The notes: generated by a model from the letters alone, not told the origin. 64,000 nucleotides of DNA from Corynebacterium sp. ACRPO (GCF_022347205.1 NZ_JAKRNE010000002.1:1-64000), one strand, 5' to 3'. Positions 1-9,996 are shown, numbered from the stretch's first letter. Translations and numbers: made by a program.

Positions 1-1
1 C

Positions 2-1276
2 GGAGCTTCCCCCCAGCCACAACACCGCCACCACGGTGGCCGCCCCCCCCCCCCGCGGCTGCCGCACGCCCACCCCGGTAACGGTTTGCAGGCGGGGCAC
101 AACGACCCCGCCGCGGCCGCATACGAGGCCGACAGTGAATCCGATGCCGAGGCCACCAAGCCCTCGTCGCGCTCCGTAACTATTGCCGGTGCCGCACGCC
201 GGGCCAAGTCCCAGCCCTTCGGTAGCGGTAGCCGTGCGTTTACTGCAGCATCCGCCTCCACCGCTGGTGAAGAATCCACGCAACAGGCAGAAACCATCGA
301 TGGTGAATTGGTGGAAGAAGCGATTGCAGAAGAAGACGAGACTGCAGTCGAGCCACAGGCAGCTGCGGTTCCTGTCTCCCAGCAGGCTGATGCGGACAAG
401 GAAGCCAGCACCGCAGAGGCGGACGATGTCGATGACGTGCTCCTGGAGGACGAGGACGACGCCGCGGACGAGTCCACTAAGGACAAAGCCTCCGATGTTG
501 CCGCCGCCGAGGCTGAGGTCTTTAGCGCCCCAGCTGTCTCTAGCGTGGCGAGCGATGCTTATGCCTATGACGAAACCTATACCTCGCCGGTAGACCTCAT
601 GTATCCGGGTGCCGTAGACAAGGCCGAGGACAGTGAAGACGACTGCGCAAATTCTGCCAGCGCGGATGATGCCGAGCCTGCATCTGCAGAAACGGTGGAT
701 ACCGAGGGAGCTGAAGAACTCGCTGAGACCGCCGAAGCAGACGACGCCGGCATGGATACCGACCTGTCCGAGGACGAGGTCGAGTTCGCCCAGCGTCGTT
801 TGGGTCGCGGTGGCTGGGACCCGGTAGCGGAAAAGGAAAAGTCGGCGACGCGCTACCAGCGCCGTCAGCGCACCCTGCTGGGGCTTGCCGTGGCCGTGGT
901 GCTCACGGTAGCCCTCGGCATTGTAGTCGGTGGCTGGACTTGGTGGTTGGCTGCCGTCGCCGGCGTGCTCACCGTGGCCTACTTGATCGCCCTTCGCTCC
1001 CAGGTACGCCAGGAACAGGCACTAATGCGCCGCCGCGTGCGCCACCTGCGCCGCGCCCGCTTGGGCGTGCGCAACACCGAGGATGAAGAGCTGAAGATTC
1101 CGCGCAATCTGCGCCGCCCAGGCGCCGTGGTTGTGGAAATCGACGATGAAAGCCCGGACTTCGTGCACCTTCCGCTGAGCTATAGCGATGGTGAGGACGG
1201 CGACTTTGACGGCCCGCACGCCGGGCCCGATGGTTATGGCCGTCGCGATGACCTAGCGGCCCGCCGCGCTGGATAA
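2..1276 (+). CDS. GlpR/SepX-like divisome membrane protein, 5' end missing
   Basis: The reading frame is open to the left edge, so the N-terminus lies outside the window. The visible part has about 200 residues of acidic, Ala/Glu/Asp-rich low complexity. A basic GRGGWDP segment follows near position 810, then two adjacent hydrophobic helices (about 870-1000), then a basic tail that ends in a conserved-looking segment IPRNLRRPGAVVVEIDD. A disordered acidic region beside a membrane hairpin fits the actinobacterial GlpR/SepX family, membrane proteins that recruit the gephyrin-like protein Glp to the divisome. That assignment comes from remembered family features, not a search. A run of 12 C at 43-54 makes the frame upstream of it uncertain. 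The gene converges on tag with only 14 bp between them. Confidence 0.55.
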   Translation, partial: GASPQPQHRHHGGRPPPPRLPHAHPGNGLQAGHNDPAAAAYEADSESDAEATKPSSRSVTIAGAARRAKSQPFGSGSRAFTAASASTAGEESTQQAETIDGELVEEAIAEEDETAVEPQAAAVPVSQQADADKEASTAEADDVDDVLLEDEDDAADESTKDKASDVAAAEAEVFSAPAVSSVASDAYAYDETYTSPVDLMYPGAVDKAEDSEDDCANSASADDAEPASAETVDTEGAEELAETAEADDAGMDTDLSEDEVEFAQRRLGRGGWDPVAEKEKSATRYQRRQRTLLGLAVAVVLTVALGIVVGGWTWWLAAVAGVLTVAYLIALRSQVRQEQALMRRRVRHLRRARLGVRNTEDEELKIPRNLRRPGAVVVEIDDESPDFVHLPLSYSDGEDGDFDGPHAGPDGYGRRDDLAARRAG

Positions 1277-1290
1277 GCGCGCGTAGCGGA

Positions 1291-2007
1291 CTAGCTAGCA
1301 GCGCCGTGAAGCTCGTCAGCGCTCGTTGTCTGCGAGTTCGCGAGCGCGTTGTATTCCTGCGCTAGGCCATAATTCGGCACGCCGCTCTCCAGCCACACCC
1401 CGGAGGTACCGCGGCGATGGGAGCCGATAAGGTGCGTGTCAATCATGCCGATGGCCTCCATGAGGGCGAAACAGGTAACCGGTCCAACGAAGCGAAAGCC
1501 CTTCTTCTTAAGCTCGCGGGACATGAGCTTGGACTCGTAGCTCTTTTTCGGAATATCTTCCATCACTGTGGGGTAGAGGTTCTCCGGAGGTTGGTAGGCC
1601 CAGATGAACTCTGCCAGCCCGCCTTCCTCGCGCAGAGCGATGGTCGCCTTGGCGTTATTAATCGCGGCGCGGATTTTGGTTTCGTTGCGGATAATGGAGG
1701 CGTCGCCAAGCAAACGCTCCACGTCTGCCTCGCCGAATTGGGCGACCTTGTCCGGATCGAAGTTACAAAAGGCCGCGCGAAACGCCTCGCGCTTCTTGAG
1801 CACCACAGCCCAGGACAGGCCGGACTGGAAGGACTCGAGGCTCAAACGCTCATAAAGTCCAGCTTCATCGAAAATGGGCAGGCCCCATTCGGTGTCGTAA
1901 TACTCCTTCAGCATCGGCGAGGACATCGCCCAAGGCGGGCGGCCCAGGCCATCATCGTCATAGACCAAGGTGGTGCGCTCTTCGGACTGCGTAGTTGGTT
2001 CGCTCAT
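1291..2007 (-). CDS. tag: DNA-3-methyladenine glycosylase I (Tag), variant zinc site
   Basis: This is a 238-residue helix-hairpin-helix glycosylase that removes 3-methyladenine from DNA in base excision repair. Family blocks are clear: YYDTEWGLPIFDE, then LSLESFQSGLSW with the expected catalytic-pocket Glu, VLKKREAFRAAF, and KKKGFRFVGPVTCFALMEAIGMIDTH. In E. coli Tag, Cys4, His17, His175 and Cys179 bind a structural zinc. Here the first Cys is missing, His17 is Tyr (YYD), and the last Cys is Ser (HLIGS), so only one ligand remains. The C-terminus is about 40 residues longer than the E. coli enzyme. An AGGAG ribosome site sits just before the ATG at 2007. The neighbours suggest no operon partner. 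Confidence 0.9.
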   Translation of the reverse strand: MSEPTTQSEERTTLVYDDDGLGRPPWAMSSPMLKEYYDTEWGLPIFDEAGLYERLSLESFQSGLSWAVVLKKREAFRAAFCNFDPDKVAQFGEADVERLLGDASIIRNETKIRAAINNAKATIALREEGGLAEFIWAYQPPENLYPTVMEDIPKKSYESKLMSRELKKKGFRFVGPVTCFALMEAIGMIDTHLIGSHRRGTSGVWLESGVPNYGLAQEYNALANSQTTSADELHGAAS

Positions 2008-2163
2008 GGTGTTCTCCTTTTATCTTTTGTGCGTGGTTCCCATTGAAACAGCCCGCGCGGCCGTGGTCTTTTCCTTCCCCCGCCAAAGGGCGAATTTCCC
2101 AGGAGTATAGGTGTAGTCCATTGCCTTCGCGTCGGGCGAGGGGTTCAGGGTAATCTGTTCAGC

Positions 2164-2577
2164 ATGAATAGACCTGCCGTACGCGATGCCGCACTGCTTA
2201 TTTTTCGAGCGGTCCTCGGATTAATCTTTATCGCACACGGCGTGGACAAGATGTTTATGACCGGCATGGATGAAACCGTGGGGCAATTTTCCGCTCTAGG
2301 GGTGCCACAGCCACAGCTTTCCGGCTATATCGCCGCCATAGGAGAGATGGCCGGAGGTGCATTCCTCGTCGTTGGTCTGCTCACCACCTTTGTCGCCGGG
2401 GCACTCGCATTGCTCATGGGGTGTGCCCTGTATTTCGTGCACCTGGGCCACGGTCTATTTGCTGCCGACGGCGGAATCGAATACCCACTGGTATTGCTGT
2501 TATCCCTGCTGATGATCGTAATTTTTGGCTCCGGTAGAGCCAGCATGGACGGGGTGCTCAGCAATGTTGACGCATAG
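2164..2577 (+). CDS. DoxX family membrane protein
   Basis: This 137-residue protein has four predicted membrane helices and the DoxX signature near the N-terminus (FRAVLGLIFIAHGVDKMF), followed by the Gly-rich IAAIGEMAGGAFLVVGL segment. DoxX/DoxD-like proteins are small membrane subunits. In mycobacteria one member works with superoxide dismutase and a thiosulfate sulfurtransferase in a membrane oxidoreductase complex. Nothing nearby supports that exact role here. A TAATCT box at 2151-2156 lies 7 nt before the ATG, so the mRNA is probably leaderless. The 3' end overlaps the next gene by 14 bp, which implies co-transcription and coupled translation. Confidence 0.85.
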   Translation: MNRPAVRDAALLIFRAVLGLIFIAHGVDKMFMTGMDETVGQFSALGVPQPQLSGYIAAIGEMAGGAFLVVGLLTTFVAGALALLMGCALYFVHLGHGLFAADGGIEYPLVLLLSLLMIVIFGSGRASMDGVLSNVDA

Positions 2578-3265
2578 CCAGGTTCAGGCGGCAATCTCCG
2601 CGCACATGGATGGAGAGCACTCCGATCTGTCCCAGGACGTTATTGATACTCACCTGGAAAGCTGCGCCGAATGCCGCGCATTCCGCGATAAGGCGGCCGC
2701 GCTATCGCGTTCATTGAGCTTTGTGGAGCCTGCGGATTCCGGTATGGCGCCTCCTACGGATCTTTCTGATATCATCTTGGCCGGCGTGGAACCGGAATGG
2801 CGGCGTACCTCCAGCGCTCGTCAAGCCAACCTTACGGTTGCTCGTGCCGCTATGGTTCTTATGGGGGTCATCTTTGCGATCTGGGCGGTGGTGCTCATCG
2901 TGCACGCCTCCGGGCTCGTACCGTTGGGCGAGGAAGGAAAGGTTTTGGATCCCACTGCGGATCCGGAGCGAGCCAACCTGCTGATGGAGGGCGCGGCAGT
3001 GCGCTTTGGCATGGCCTGTGGTCTATTCTTCAGCGCCTGGCGCCCCGCAGCGGTCACCGGACTGCTTCCGGTATCGGCCACGATGTTTGCCTTCGTCTTC
3101 GGCTTTGGCATGCGCGATATAGCGCTGGGTACCGTAACCATTGAGCAGGTGTATTTCCTTATCGCCACCGCGCTGGCGACTCTTAGCCTGGCGTGGGCCT
3201 GGGCGGCGGAAAAGGGCTACCTGGTGCGCGCGTGGTGGAAGTCTCTTAACGCACAGCCGCAATAA
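2564..3265 (+). CDS. Zinc-finger (zf-HC2-like) membrane protein, anti-sigma-like
   Basis: This is a 233-residue protein. The first 45 residues hold an HxxxCxxC motif (THLESCAEC), typical of the zf-HC2/ZAS fold of anti-sigma factors. Hydrophobic helices follow at about residues 87-115 and then several more to the C-terminus. I placed the start at the ATG at 2564, which leaves a compact zinc-finger domain. An in-frame codon at 2525 would add 13 residues that resemble nothing. It overlaps doxX by 14 bp, so both are probably one transcript. No sigma factor gene is adjacent, so a role as an anti-sigma factor is only suggested by the fold. Confidence 0.7.
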   Translation: MLTHSQVQAAISAHMDGEHSDLSQDVIDTHLESCAECRAFRDKAAALSRSLSFVEPADSGMAPPTDLSDIILAGVEPEWRRTSSARQANLTVARAAMVLMGVIFAIWAVVLIVHASGLVPLGEEGKVLDPTADPERANLLMEGAAVRFGMACGLFFSAWRPAAVTGLLPVSATMFAFVFGFGMRDIALGTVTIEQVYFLIATALATLSLAWAWAAEKGYLVRAWWKSLNAQPQ

Positions 3266-3282
3266 ACTTCGTTCAGGCGGGG

Positions 3283-4863
3283 TTAGGTCCAGCTCGGCAG
3301 CCACATCATGGAGTGGTACCAGGAATCTGGAATCTTGTAGCCGTACAAAATGGGGGAGAAATAGAAGAACATCGCCACTACTAGGGCTAGGTAGAACACG
3401 GCGACGATAGTGCCCCAACGTACCGGGCCGCCGGCCAAGCTCTTCAGCCATCCCCACCGCACAGGCCTGCCATGCCCGATGAGCTGGCCTAAAGCTAACG
3501 CAATAAGCACGATGACAAAGGGGATGAAAGCCGTGGCGTAGAAGAAGTACATTTGGCGGTCAAAGGCCGCGAGCCAGGGCAAGAAGCCTGCCGCAAAGCC
3601 CACCAAGGGGATAAGGAAGGCGCGGTTGCGGCGAATAATGAGCGACCACAGGCCCCACAATACGGCCGGGATGACCAGCCACCAGATGGCTGGGGTGCCA
3701 AAGAGGTAGAGCATCTTGCGGCATTCGTTGCTGCCATCACCGCACTGCAGGTCGGTGGAGGAGTAGTACAAGATGGGGCGGGCGGCCACGAGCCAAGCCC
3801 AGGGCTTGGAATCCCACGGGTGATGGTGGCCGCCGGAAGAGGTTAGGCTGGCATGGAATTCCAAGACAGAGGAGTGATAGTAGAACCAGCCGGCCAAGGA
3901 ATCAGGCAGGTGCAGCAGCCACGATCCATCCTCGATGGTGCCATCCACCTTGGCATGGCGGTACACGGCGGTTTCGGAGGCAAACCAAGCCCGCCAGGTC
4001 CAGGCGTAGAGCAGTACCGGCACGAGCACGAGGGAGGCCAGGGCAGCAGGGGTATCGCGCACCAGTGTGCCGAGGATGTAGCGGCGCACCCCATAGCGTT
4101 TGCGCAAGGCAAGGTCGCTAAAGACGGACATCAGGCCAAAGAACATAATGAAGTACAGGCCGGACCACTTGACACCCAGGGAAAGGCCAAGGCAGGCACC
4201 TGCGAGGAGGCGCCACCAGCGGAATCCAAAGCGCGGGCCGAAGGCGGAAGAGCCCATCCGGTCCTTCAAAAACGCGTTGTGGAGGCGCTCGCGCATCTGA
4301 TTATGATCGCGGGCGAGCGCCCAGGCGGCGGCTACAACGAAAAAGACTTGGAAGATATCCAGCATGCCGAACTTGGAAGAGACCAAGAGCACACCATCAA
4401 ATACGGCGATGAGGCCGGCTAGGGTTGCTACCTGCCAGGATGAAGAGACTCGGCGGGCCAGGGACATCGTCAAGAGCACGGTGGCTGCTCCGAAGAGGGC
4501 CGTCATAAAACGCCAGCCCAAAGGGGAATAACCAAAGACCCACTCGGCTAGTGCCACGATCTGCTTACCCAGCGGTGGGTGTACCACTAGACCATAGCCG
4601 GGGTTGGTTTCAATACCGCCGATAAAAAGGTTATCCCAGCTTCGCACCATGTCCCAGGCTTGGGGAACGTAGTGCTTCTCATCAAAGACGGGCGTGCCCT
4701 TGGAAACGGGCGCGGTAAGTCCGACAAAGCGGGTAATGAGCGCAAGGACGCCGACGACGCTAGTGCTTATCCAGTCAGCCTTGCCCCACGCATAGGCGCG
4801 GGGTGCTGGCGGAGCCACGGTGTCGTGCGTGGTGCGCGATGGGGCAGCGGTAGCAATAGTCAC
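3283..4863 (-). CDS. pmt: Polyprenyl-phosphate-mannose--protein mannosyltransferase (Pmt, GT39)
   Basis: This 526-residue polytopic membrane enzyme transfers mannose from polyprenyl-phosphate-mannose to Ser/Thr of secreted proteins outside the membrane. The GT39 signature is present in the first extracytoplasmic loop: FDEKHYVPQAWDM with the Asp-Glu pair, then NPGYGLVVHPPLGKQ. About ten hydrophobic helices follow, ending in a YGYKIPDSWYHSMMWLPSW tail as in actinobacterial Pmt. I chose the GTG at 4863 because a TAGACT box (4871-4876, minus strand) ends exactly 7 nt before it, the layout of a leaderless mRNA. An ATG at 4902 would add 13 unlike residues. It is divergent from rsmI, as is usual in corynebacteria. 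Confidence 0.93.
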   Translation of the reverse strand: MTIATAAPSRTTHDTVAPPAPRAYAWGKADWISTSVVGVLALITRFVGLTAPVSKGTPVFDEKHYVPQAWDMVRSWDNLFIGGIETNPGYGLVVHPPLGKQIVALAEWVFGYSPLGWRFMTALFGAATVLLTMSLARRVSSSWQVATLAGLIAVFDGVLLVSSKFGMLDIFQVFFVVAAAWALARDHNQMRERLHNAFLKDRMGSSAFGPRFGFRWWRLLAGACLGLSLGVKWSGLYFIMFFGLMSVFSDLALRKRYGVRRYILGTLVRDTPAALASLVLVPVLLYAWTWRAWFASETAVYRHAKVDGTIEDGSWLLHLPDSLAGWFYYHSSVLEFHASLTSSGGHHHPWDSKPWAWLVAARPILYYSSTDLQCGDGSNECRKMLYLFGTPAIWWLVIPAVLWGLWSLIIRRNRAFLIPLVGFAAGFLPWLAAFDRQMYFFYATAFIPFVIVLIALALGQLIGHGRPVRWGWLKSLAGGPVRWGTIVAVFYLALVVAMFFYFSPILYGYKIPDSWYHSMMWLPSWT

Positions 4864-4870
4864 TTGGTTG

Positions 4871-4876
4871 AGTCTA
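4871..4876 (-). promoter_or_regulatory. -10 box of pmt (TAGACT)
   Basis: TAGACT on the minus strand ends 7 nt before the GTG at 4863. This spacing puts the first transcribed base at the start codon and supports the GTG as the true start. Confidence 0.6.
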
Positions 4877-4926
4877 GGCGACAACGTAGCGCAACCGCGC
4901 ATTAAAGAGTATGGAATGCTAGAAGT

Positions 4927-5781
4927 ATGTCTGCTTTAGGTCTGGATCCACTACCGCGCGGGGTTATCCTCGCCGCCACGCCGCTGGGAAACGTAGGAGA
5001 TGCCTCCGCGCGTTTAATGCATGCCTTGCAGCATGCGGACGTTATCGCGGCCGAAGATACGCGGCGCGTGCGCAATCTGGCCCAGGCTTTAGGGATCGAG
5101 ATTTCCGGGCGGGTGGTGTCCAATTTTGATCACAATGAAAAGGACCGAGCCCAGCAGCTTATCGAGGCCGCCGCGTCAGGCACCGTTCTCGTCGTCACCG
5201 ATGCCGGCATGCCCATTATTTCGGATCCGGGCCTGTCCCTTGTGGCCGCGGCAGCCGAGCGGGATATCCCCGTGACCTGTTTTCCTGGCCCTTCTGCCGT
5301 GCCGACGGCCCTGGCGCTTTCGGGCCTGGGCGTGGGGCATTTCCTTTTCGACGCCTTTCCTCCTCGCAAGCCCGGTCCCCGCAAGGCGTGGCTGGAGTCA
5401 CTGTGCAACGAAAAGCGAGCCATCGTCTTCTTCGAATCTCCTCACCGCGTAGCCGAAACCTTGGCCGAGGCAGCGGAAATTCTCGGCGCCGACCGCCCGG
5501 CCGCGGTGTGTCGAGAGCTGACCAAGACCTATGAGGAAATCCGCCGTGGCAATCTGGGCGAGCTAGCCGAGTGGGCAGTAGACGGTGCTCGGGGAGAGAT
5601 CACCGTGGTGATTGAGGGCGGTACTGCCGCTGCCGCTACCGCTGCAGACTTGGTGCCCAAGGCGCTCGAGCTAGCGGACGCGGGGATGCGACTGAAGGAC
5701 GCGTGCAAGCAGGTAGCCAAAGGCACCGAGGTCTCTAATCGCGAGCTTTATGATGCCGCTTTGGCAGCTCGCAAGGACTAG
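4927..5781 (+). CDS. rsmI: 16S rRNA (cytidine1402-2'-O)-methyltransferase RsmI
   Basis: This is a 284-residue SAM-dependent methyltransferase of the tetrapyrrole-methylase fold that 2'-O-methylates C1402 in the 16S rRNA decoding centre. Motifs seen are LAATPLGNVGDASARL at the N-terminus, AAEDTRRVRNLAQALG, NFDHNEKDRA, VTDAGMPIISDPG (cofactor site), PGPSAVPTALALSGL and FFESPHRV. The length is normal for the family. The ATG at 4927 begins the protein 9 residues before the first conserved block. No strong ribosome site or clear -10 stands before it. It is divergent from pmt, a conserved corynebacterial arrangement. Confidence 0.95.
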   Translation: MSALGLDPLPRGVILAATPLGNVGDASARLMHALQHADVIAAEDTRRVRNLAQALGIEISGRVVSNFDHNEKDRAQQLIEAAASGTVLVVTDAGMPIISDPGLSLVAAAAERDIPVTCFPGPSAVPTALALSGLGVGHFLFDAFPPRKPGPRKAWLESLCNEKRAIVFFESPHRVAETLAEAAEILGADRPAAVCRELTKTYEEIRRGNLGELAEWAVDGARGEITVVIEGGTAAAATAADLVPKALELADAGMRLKDACKQVAKGTEVSNRELYDAALAARKD

Positions 5782-6028
5782 TCCCCACCGCTTATTCGAT
5801 TACGTCACACCCCGTAGCGCGCGTAGATGGCTTCACTAACGGGGGCTTTGTAATTGAATTGTTATAGTGCTCGGGCGTGTGGGCGGCTTAAAGCGGTATT
5901 TACATGGGGAAACGAAGCGTAAAATCCCTTCAAATTATCGTGGAAAATCCCTGGGAAACGGTGTTGAGCAGCGAAGTTTCTACGTGCTTCGTTTGATAAT
6001 TGAGTAGTTCCGCACCACTGTATAGCTC

Positions 6029-7885
6029 ATGACAAACTCGGAAAATATGGGCACAGGCGTGCCAGAAGAAGGAAAGGAACCGGTCGGCGCACAGGCGCAG
6101 CCGGCCTCTGCTTCTTCGAGCGGGCAGCCTATTGAGAATTATCAGACTGTAGACGAACAGCTGGACGCACAATCAGCCACCGGCCAGCTTCAGGATATGA
6201 TTCACTCCGATGGCTTCCACCCGGAGCGCTATGACGATCCTGAGGTGGAAATCGCGGCCGATCGTGACAATATTCCAATCGATTGGTCCATCGTCGGCAT
6301 CGCCGGTGTTCTGGTCGCCGCGATCGTTGTGTGGGGCCTGGCCGCCCCGGACAACTTTGCCAACTTCTCCTCTTCGGCCCTGACCTGGGTCGTGGACAAC
6401 TTCGGTTGGGCCTATATCCTCTTCGGCACCGTCTTCGTGGTGTTCGTTGTCTTTATTGCCGCCTCCAAGTTCGGCTCCATCAAGTTGGGCCGCATTAATG
6501 AGGAGCCGGAATTTTCCACGCCATCGTGGATTGCCATGATGTTCGCCGCCGGCATGGGCATTGGCCTGATGTTCTACGGCGCTTCCGAGCCGCTGGCTAA
6601 CTACCGTGACGGCACCCCGGGCGAGGGCACTGGCAACGTTGGATCGTCCATGGCCTATGCCATGTTCCACTGGACGCTGCACCCCTGGGCGGTGTACGCC
6701 ATCGTTGGCTTGGCCATCGCGTACTCCACCTTCCGCATTGGCCGCAAGCAGCTATTGAGCCAGGCCTTCGTGCCGCTCATCGGCGAGCGTAACGCCAACG
6801 GTGCGGTGGGCAAGTTTATCGATATCCTGTCCATCTTCGCCACCGTCTTCGGTACCGCCTGCTCCTTGGGCCTGGGCGCCCTGCAGATTCAGGCCGGCTT
6901 GAAGGCATCCGGAATCATCGATAACCCCACCAATTCCGTGGTTATCGGCATCGTGTTGGTCCTTACCCTTGCATTCCTCCTGTCCGCGATGTCCGGTGTG
7001 GGCAAGGGCATTCAGTACATTTCCAATGCGAATATGGTCCTTGCCGCAGTGCTGGCTATCTTCGTGTTCATTTTGGGCCCGACCGTTACCATCCTCAACC
7101 AGATTCCTGGCTCCATTGGTAACTACCTCAACTACTTCACCGAGATGATCGGCCGCACCGCCGAGTCCGAAAACGGCACCGCTGGTGAGTGGCTGTCCGG
7201 CTACACCATCTTCTACTGGGCATGGTGGGTTTCCTGGTCCCCGTTCGTGGGCATGTTCCTGGCACGTATCTCCCGTGGCCGTTCCGTTCGCGAGTTCTGC
7301 CTCGGCGTCCTGCTTATTCCAGCCGGCGTATCCACCCTGTGGTTCGCTATCTTCGGCGGCACCGCTATCCACATGGAGCAAAACGGCGAATCCATTACCG
7401 GCGAGTCTGCTGAGGAAGAGCTGTTTAATCTGCTGCAGTCCATGCCTGGCGGCTTCGTTGCCGGCATCGTTGCGGCGGTTCTTCTGGCTACCTTCTTCGT
7501 CACCTCTGCGGACTCCGCGTCTACGGTGATGGGCTCTATGTCTCAAAATGGTGCTTCTACCGCTAAGCCGTGGCTATCCGCGGCATGGGGCGCACTGACT
7601 GCCTTGGTAGGCCTGACCCTGCTCCTGGCTAATGAGGACGCGCTGTCTAACCTGCAGAACGTCACCATCGTTGCTGCACTGCCGTTCCTGTTCATTGTCA
7701 TAGGCCTGATGTTCGCCATCTACAAGGCTTTGAGCGAGGATATTATTTACCTCGAGTACCGCGAGGCACAGCAGTTCCAGCGCAAGATGGCCCGCGAGCG
7801 CCGCTTGCACCGCGAGTACCAGCGCACGCAGGTACTTAAGAAGCGCCGCAACGAGCGTCTCAAGCACCCGATGAAGCGCAAGTAA
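6029..7885 (+). CDS. betP: BCCT-family glycine betaine/Na+ symporter (BetP-type)
   Basis: This 618-residue protein has twelve membrane helices. The Gly-rich stretch [15 protein letters not shown] forms the unwound helix that binds sodium and betaine. The Trp-rich segment [24 protein letters not shown] is the betaine cage of BetP. The N-terminal ~80 residues are acidic. The last ~45 residues are strongly basic ([17 protein letters not shown]), matching the C-terminal osmosensor of C. glutamicum BetP that responds to K+ and membrane state. It therefore probably imports compatible solute and is activated by high osmolality. The start has no good ribosome site; the ATG at codon 7 is an alternative. 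The 247 bp upstream probably holds its promoter, but I cannot place it well. Confidence 0.92.
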   Translation: MTNSENMGTGVPEEGKEPVGAQAQPASASSSGQPIENYQTVDEQLDAQSATGQLQDMIHSDGFHPERYDDPEVEIAADRDNIPIDWSIVGIAGVLVAAIVVWGLAAPDNFANFSSSALTWVVDNFGWAYILFGTVFVVFVVFIAASKFGSIKLGRINEEPEFSTPSWIAMMFAAGMGIGLMFYGASEPLANYRDGTPGEGTGNVGSSMAYAMFHWTLHPWAVYAIVGLAIAYSTFRIGRKQLLSQAFVPLIGERNANGAVGKFIDILSIFATVFGTACSLGLGALQIQAGLKASGIIDNPTNSVVIGIVLVLTLAFLLSAMSGVGKGIQYISNANMVLAAVLAIFVFILGPTVTILNQIPGSIGNYLNYFTEMIGRTAESENGTAGEWLSGYTIFYWAWWVSWSPFVGMFLARISRGRSVREFCLGVLLIPAGVSTLWFAIFGGTAIHMEQNGESITGESAEEELFNLLQSMPGGFVAGIVAAVLLATFFVTSADSASTVMGSMSQNGASTAKPWLSAAWGALTALVGLTLLLANEDALSNLQNVTIVAALPFLFIVIGLMFAIYKALSEDIIYLEYREAQQFQRKMARERRLHREYQRTQVLKKRRNERLKHPMKRK

Positions 7886-7912
7886 TTCGCGCCCTTTGCG
7901 GTTTGCTTTCAT

Positions 7913-7960
7913 AGCGCCCATCGTTTCCTCAGCAGTGGGGAAGCGGTGGGCGCTTTGTTC
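7913..7960 (+). terminator. Intrinsic terminator after betP
   Basis: A stem starting at AGCGCCCATCG (7913) pairs with CGGTGGGCGCT (ending 7954) and continues inward through TTTCC/GGAAG with two G-U pairs. A short T-rich run (TTGTTC) follows. The stem is about 16 bp. Confidence 0.75.
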
Positions 7961-8025
7961 TGAAAAAGCGGTTCACCTGCGGAGTAAATGTCTGCCCTAA
8001 TCGTGTGGGCAGGAGCCGGCTTCGA

Positions 8026-8031
8026 TACAGT
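8026..8031 (+). promoter_or_regulatory. -10 box of metS (TACAGT)
   Basis: TACAGT ends 7 nt before the ATG at 8039. This supports a leaderless mRNA and that ATG rather than the in-frame ATG at 7988. Confidence 0.5.
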
Positions 8032-8038
8032 AGAACCC

Positions 8039-9871
8039 ATGACTGAGTCTGTAGTAGTAAATGTTGCCTGGCCCTATGCCAACGGCCCGCGCCACATCGG
8101 TCATGTGGCCGGCTTTGGTGTTCCTTCTGACGTCTTTGCACGTTTCCAGCGAATGCGTGGCCGCAACGTACTCATGGTCTCCGGTACGGACGAGCACGGC
8201 ACTCCGCTATTGGTTCAAGCGGACAAAGAAGGAGTGTCCGTTCGCGAGCTCGCAGACCGCTACAACCGCCAGATCGTCACTGACCTAGCCAACCTCGGCC
8301 TGTCCTACGATCTCTTTACGCGTACCACCACCCGTAACCACTACTCCGTGGTACAGGAACTCTTCAAGGGCCTGTATGCCAATGGCTACATGCTCAAAGA
8401 GACCACCCAGGGCGCTATTTCGCCGTCTACCGGACGCACCCTCCCGGACCGCTATATTGAGGGCACCTGCCCCATCTGCGGCGCGGATGGCGCCCGCGGT
8501 GACCAGTGCGATGAGTGTGGAAACCAGCTCGACCCGGTGGACCTGATCAACCCCGTATCCAAGATCAACGGCGAGACCCCAAAATTCATTGAAACCGAGC
8601 ACTTCCTACTGGATCTGCCCTCCATCAAGGATGAGCTGCACAAGTGGCTGTCCACCCGTGAGGACTGGCGCCCGAACGTCCTGAAGTTCTCCCTGAACCT
8701 GTTGGAGGATATGCGCCCGCGCACCATGACGCGCGATATTGACTGGGGCATTCCGATCCCCGTTGAGGGCTGGCAGGACAATAACGCCAAGAAGCTCTAC
8801 GTGTGGTTCGATGCGGTCATCGGTTACCTGTCTTCCTCTATCGAGTGGGCATACCGCACTGGTCAGCCTGAAGCCTGGAAGGACTTCTGGCAGAACCCGG
8901 AGACCCGCCACTATTACTTCCAAGGCAAGGACAACATCACCTTCCACTCCCAGATCTGGCCCGCCGAGCTTTTGGGCTATGCCGGCAAGGGCAACAAGGG
9001 CGGTGAGCTTCACCAGTACGGCGAGCTGAATTTGCCAACGGAAATTGTCTCCTCTGAGTACTTGACCATGTCTGGTTCCAAGTTCTCCTCGTCCAAGGGC
9101 GTTGTCATCTATGTCAAGGATTTCTTGGCGGAGTTTGGCCCAGATGCCCTGCGCTACTTCATCGCCGTGGCCGGTCCGGAAAACAACGACACGGACTTTA
9201 CCTGGGATGAATTTGTCCGCCGTATCAATAACGAACTGGCCAATGGCTGGGGCAACCTGGTCAACCGCACCGTTTCTATGGCGTTTAAGAACTTCGGTGA
9301 GGTTCCAGCACCAGCAGCGCTGGAAGAAAAGGATAAGGAAATCCTGCAGCTGGCGGAAGAGACCTTCGAGACCGCCGGTTCTTTGCTGGAACAGTCCAAG
9401 TTCAAGCAGGCGATTACCGCTATCATGCACGTCGTCGGCGAAGCCAACGCTTATATTGCAGACCAAGAGCCATGGAAGTTGGCTAAGGATGAGACACAGC
9501 GCGAGCGCCTAGCTACCGTGCTGTGGACTGCTCTCCAGGTGGTTTCTGACTGCAATGTCATGCTCACGCCGTACCTGCCGTTTACCGCGCAAAAGGTCCA
9601 TGAAACCTTGGGCCGCGAGGGCGTGTGGGCGGCCCAGCCAGAGGTCCATGATGTCAAGGACGATATCCCGGTAGAGCTCGTTGGCGCTGGCTTGCCGCCA
9701 GAGGGCCACGAGTATCCGGTCATCATGGGTGACTACACCCAGCAGCAGGCAAAGTGGGAGCGCATCCAGGTAGAGCCGGGCACCGCCTTGGCCAAGCCGA
9801 AGCCGCTCATCTCTAAGCTCGACCCGGAGCTGGGCGAGACCGGCCCGGAGTGGGCGCCTGTTACTAAGTAA
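8039..9871 (+). CDS. metS: Methionyl-tRNA synthetase
   Basis: This 610-residue class I aminoacyl-tRNA synthetase charges tRNA-Met. The HIGH motif lies at residues 19-22 (NGPRHIGH). A single zinc knuckle follows ([18 protein letters not shown]). The KMSKS equivalent is the KFSSSKG sequence near residue 346. The anticodon-binding helical domain is present. The C-terminus stops without the extra tRNA-binding domain found in longer MetRS. I chose the ATG at 8039 because the protein then starts at the family's [10 protein letters not shown] block and a -10 box sits 7 nt upstream; the upstream in-frame ATG adds 17 unlike residues. Transcription ends at a strong two-way hairpin just downstream. Confidence 0.96.
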   Translation: MTESVVVNVAWPYANGPRHIGHVAGFGVPSDVFARFQRMRGRNVLMVSGTDEHGTPLLVQADKEGVSVRELADRYNRQIVTDLANLGLSYDLFTRTTTRNHYSVVQELFKGLYANGYMLKETTQGAISPSTGRTLPDRYIEGTCPICGADGARGDQCDECGNQLDPVDLINPVSKINGETPKFIETEHFLLDLPSIKDELHKWLSTREDWRPNVLKFSLNLLEDMRPRTMTRDIDWGIPIPVEGWQDNNAKKLYVWFDAVIGYLSSSIEWAYRTGQPEAWKDFWQNPETRHYYFQGKDNITFHSQIWPAELLGYAGKGNKGGELHQYGELNLPTEIVSSEYLTMSGSKFSSSKGVVIYVKDFLAEFGPDALRYFIAVAGPENNDTDFTWDEFVRRINNELANGWGNLVNRTVSMAFKNFGEVPAPAALEEKDKEILQLAEETFETAGSLLEQSKFKQAITAIMHVVGEANAYIADQEPWKLAKDETQRERLATVLWTALQVVSDCNVMLTPYLPFTAQKVHETLGREGVWAAQPEVHDVKDDIPVELVGAGLPPEGHEYPVIMGDYTQQQAKWERIQVEPGTALAKPKPLISKLDPELGETGPEWAPVTK

Positions 9872-9880
9872 CAGCACCTA

Positions 9881-9940
9881 AAACGGCCGCGTTATGGTCC
9901 CTTTTCAACAAAGAAGAGGGCATAACGCGGCCGTTTCTGT
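9881..9940. terminator. Bidirectional intrinsic terminator, metS / GNAT gene
   Basis: A perfect 16-bp inverted repeat joins 9881-9896 (starting AAACGGCCGCG) and 9921-9936, with a T run on either side. It lies between converging metS and the acetyltransferase gene and can serve both. Confidence 0.85.
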
Positions 9941-9996
9941 ATTCCGGTTAAGAAAAAGGGGTACGAAATTCCCGAATCCTTGCCGGGAAGGGTGGT

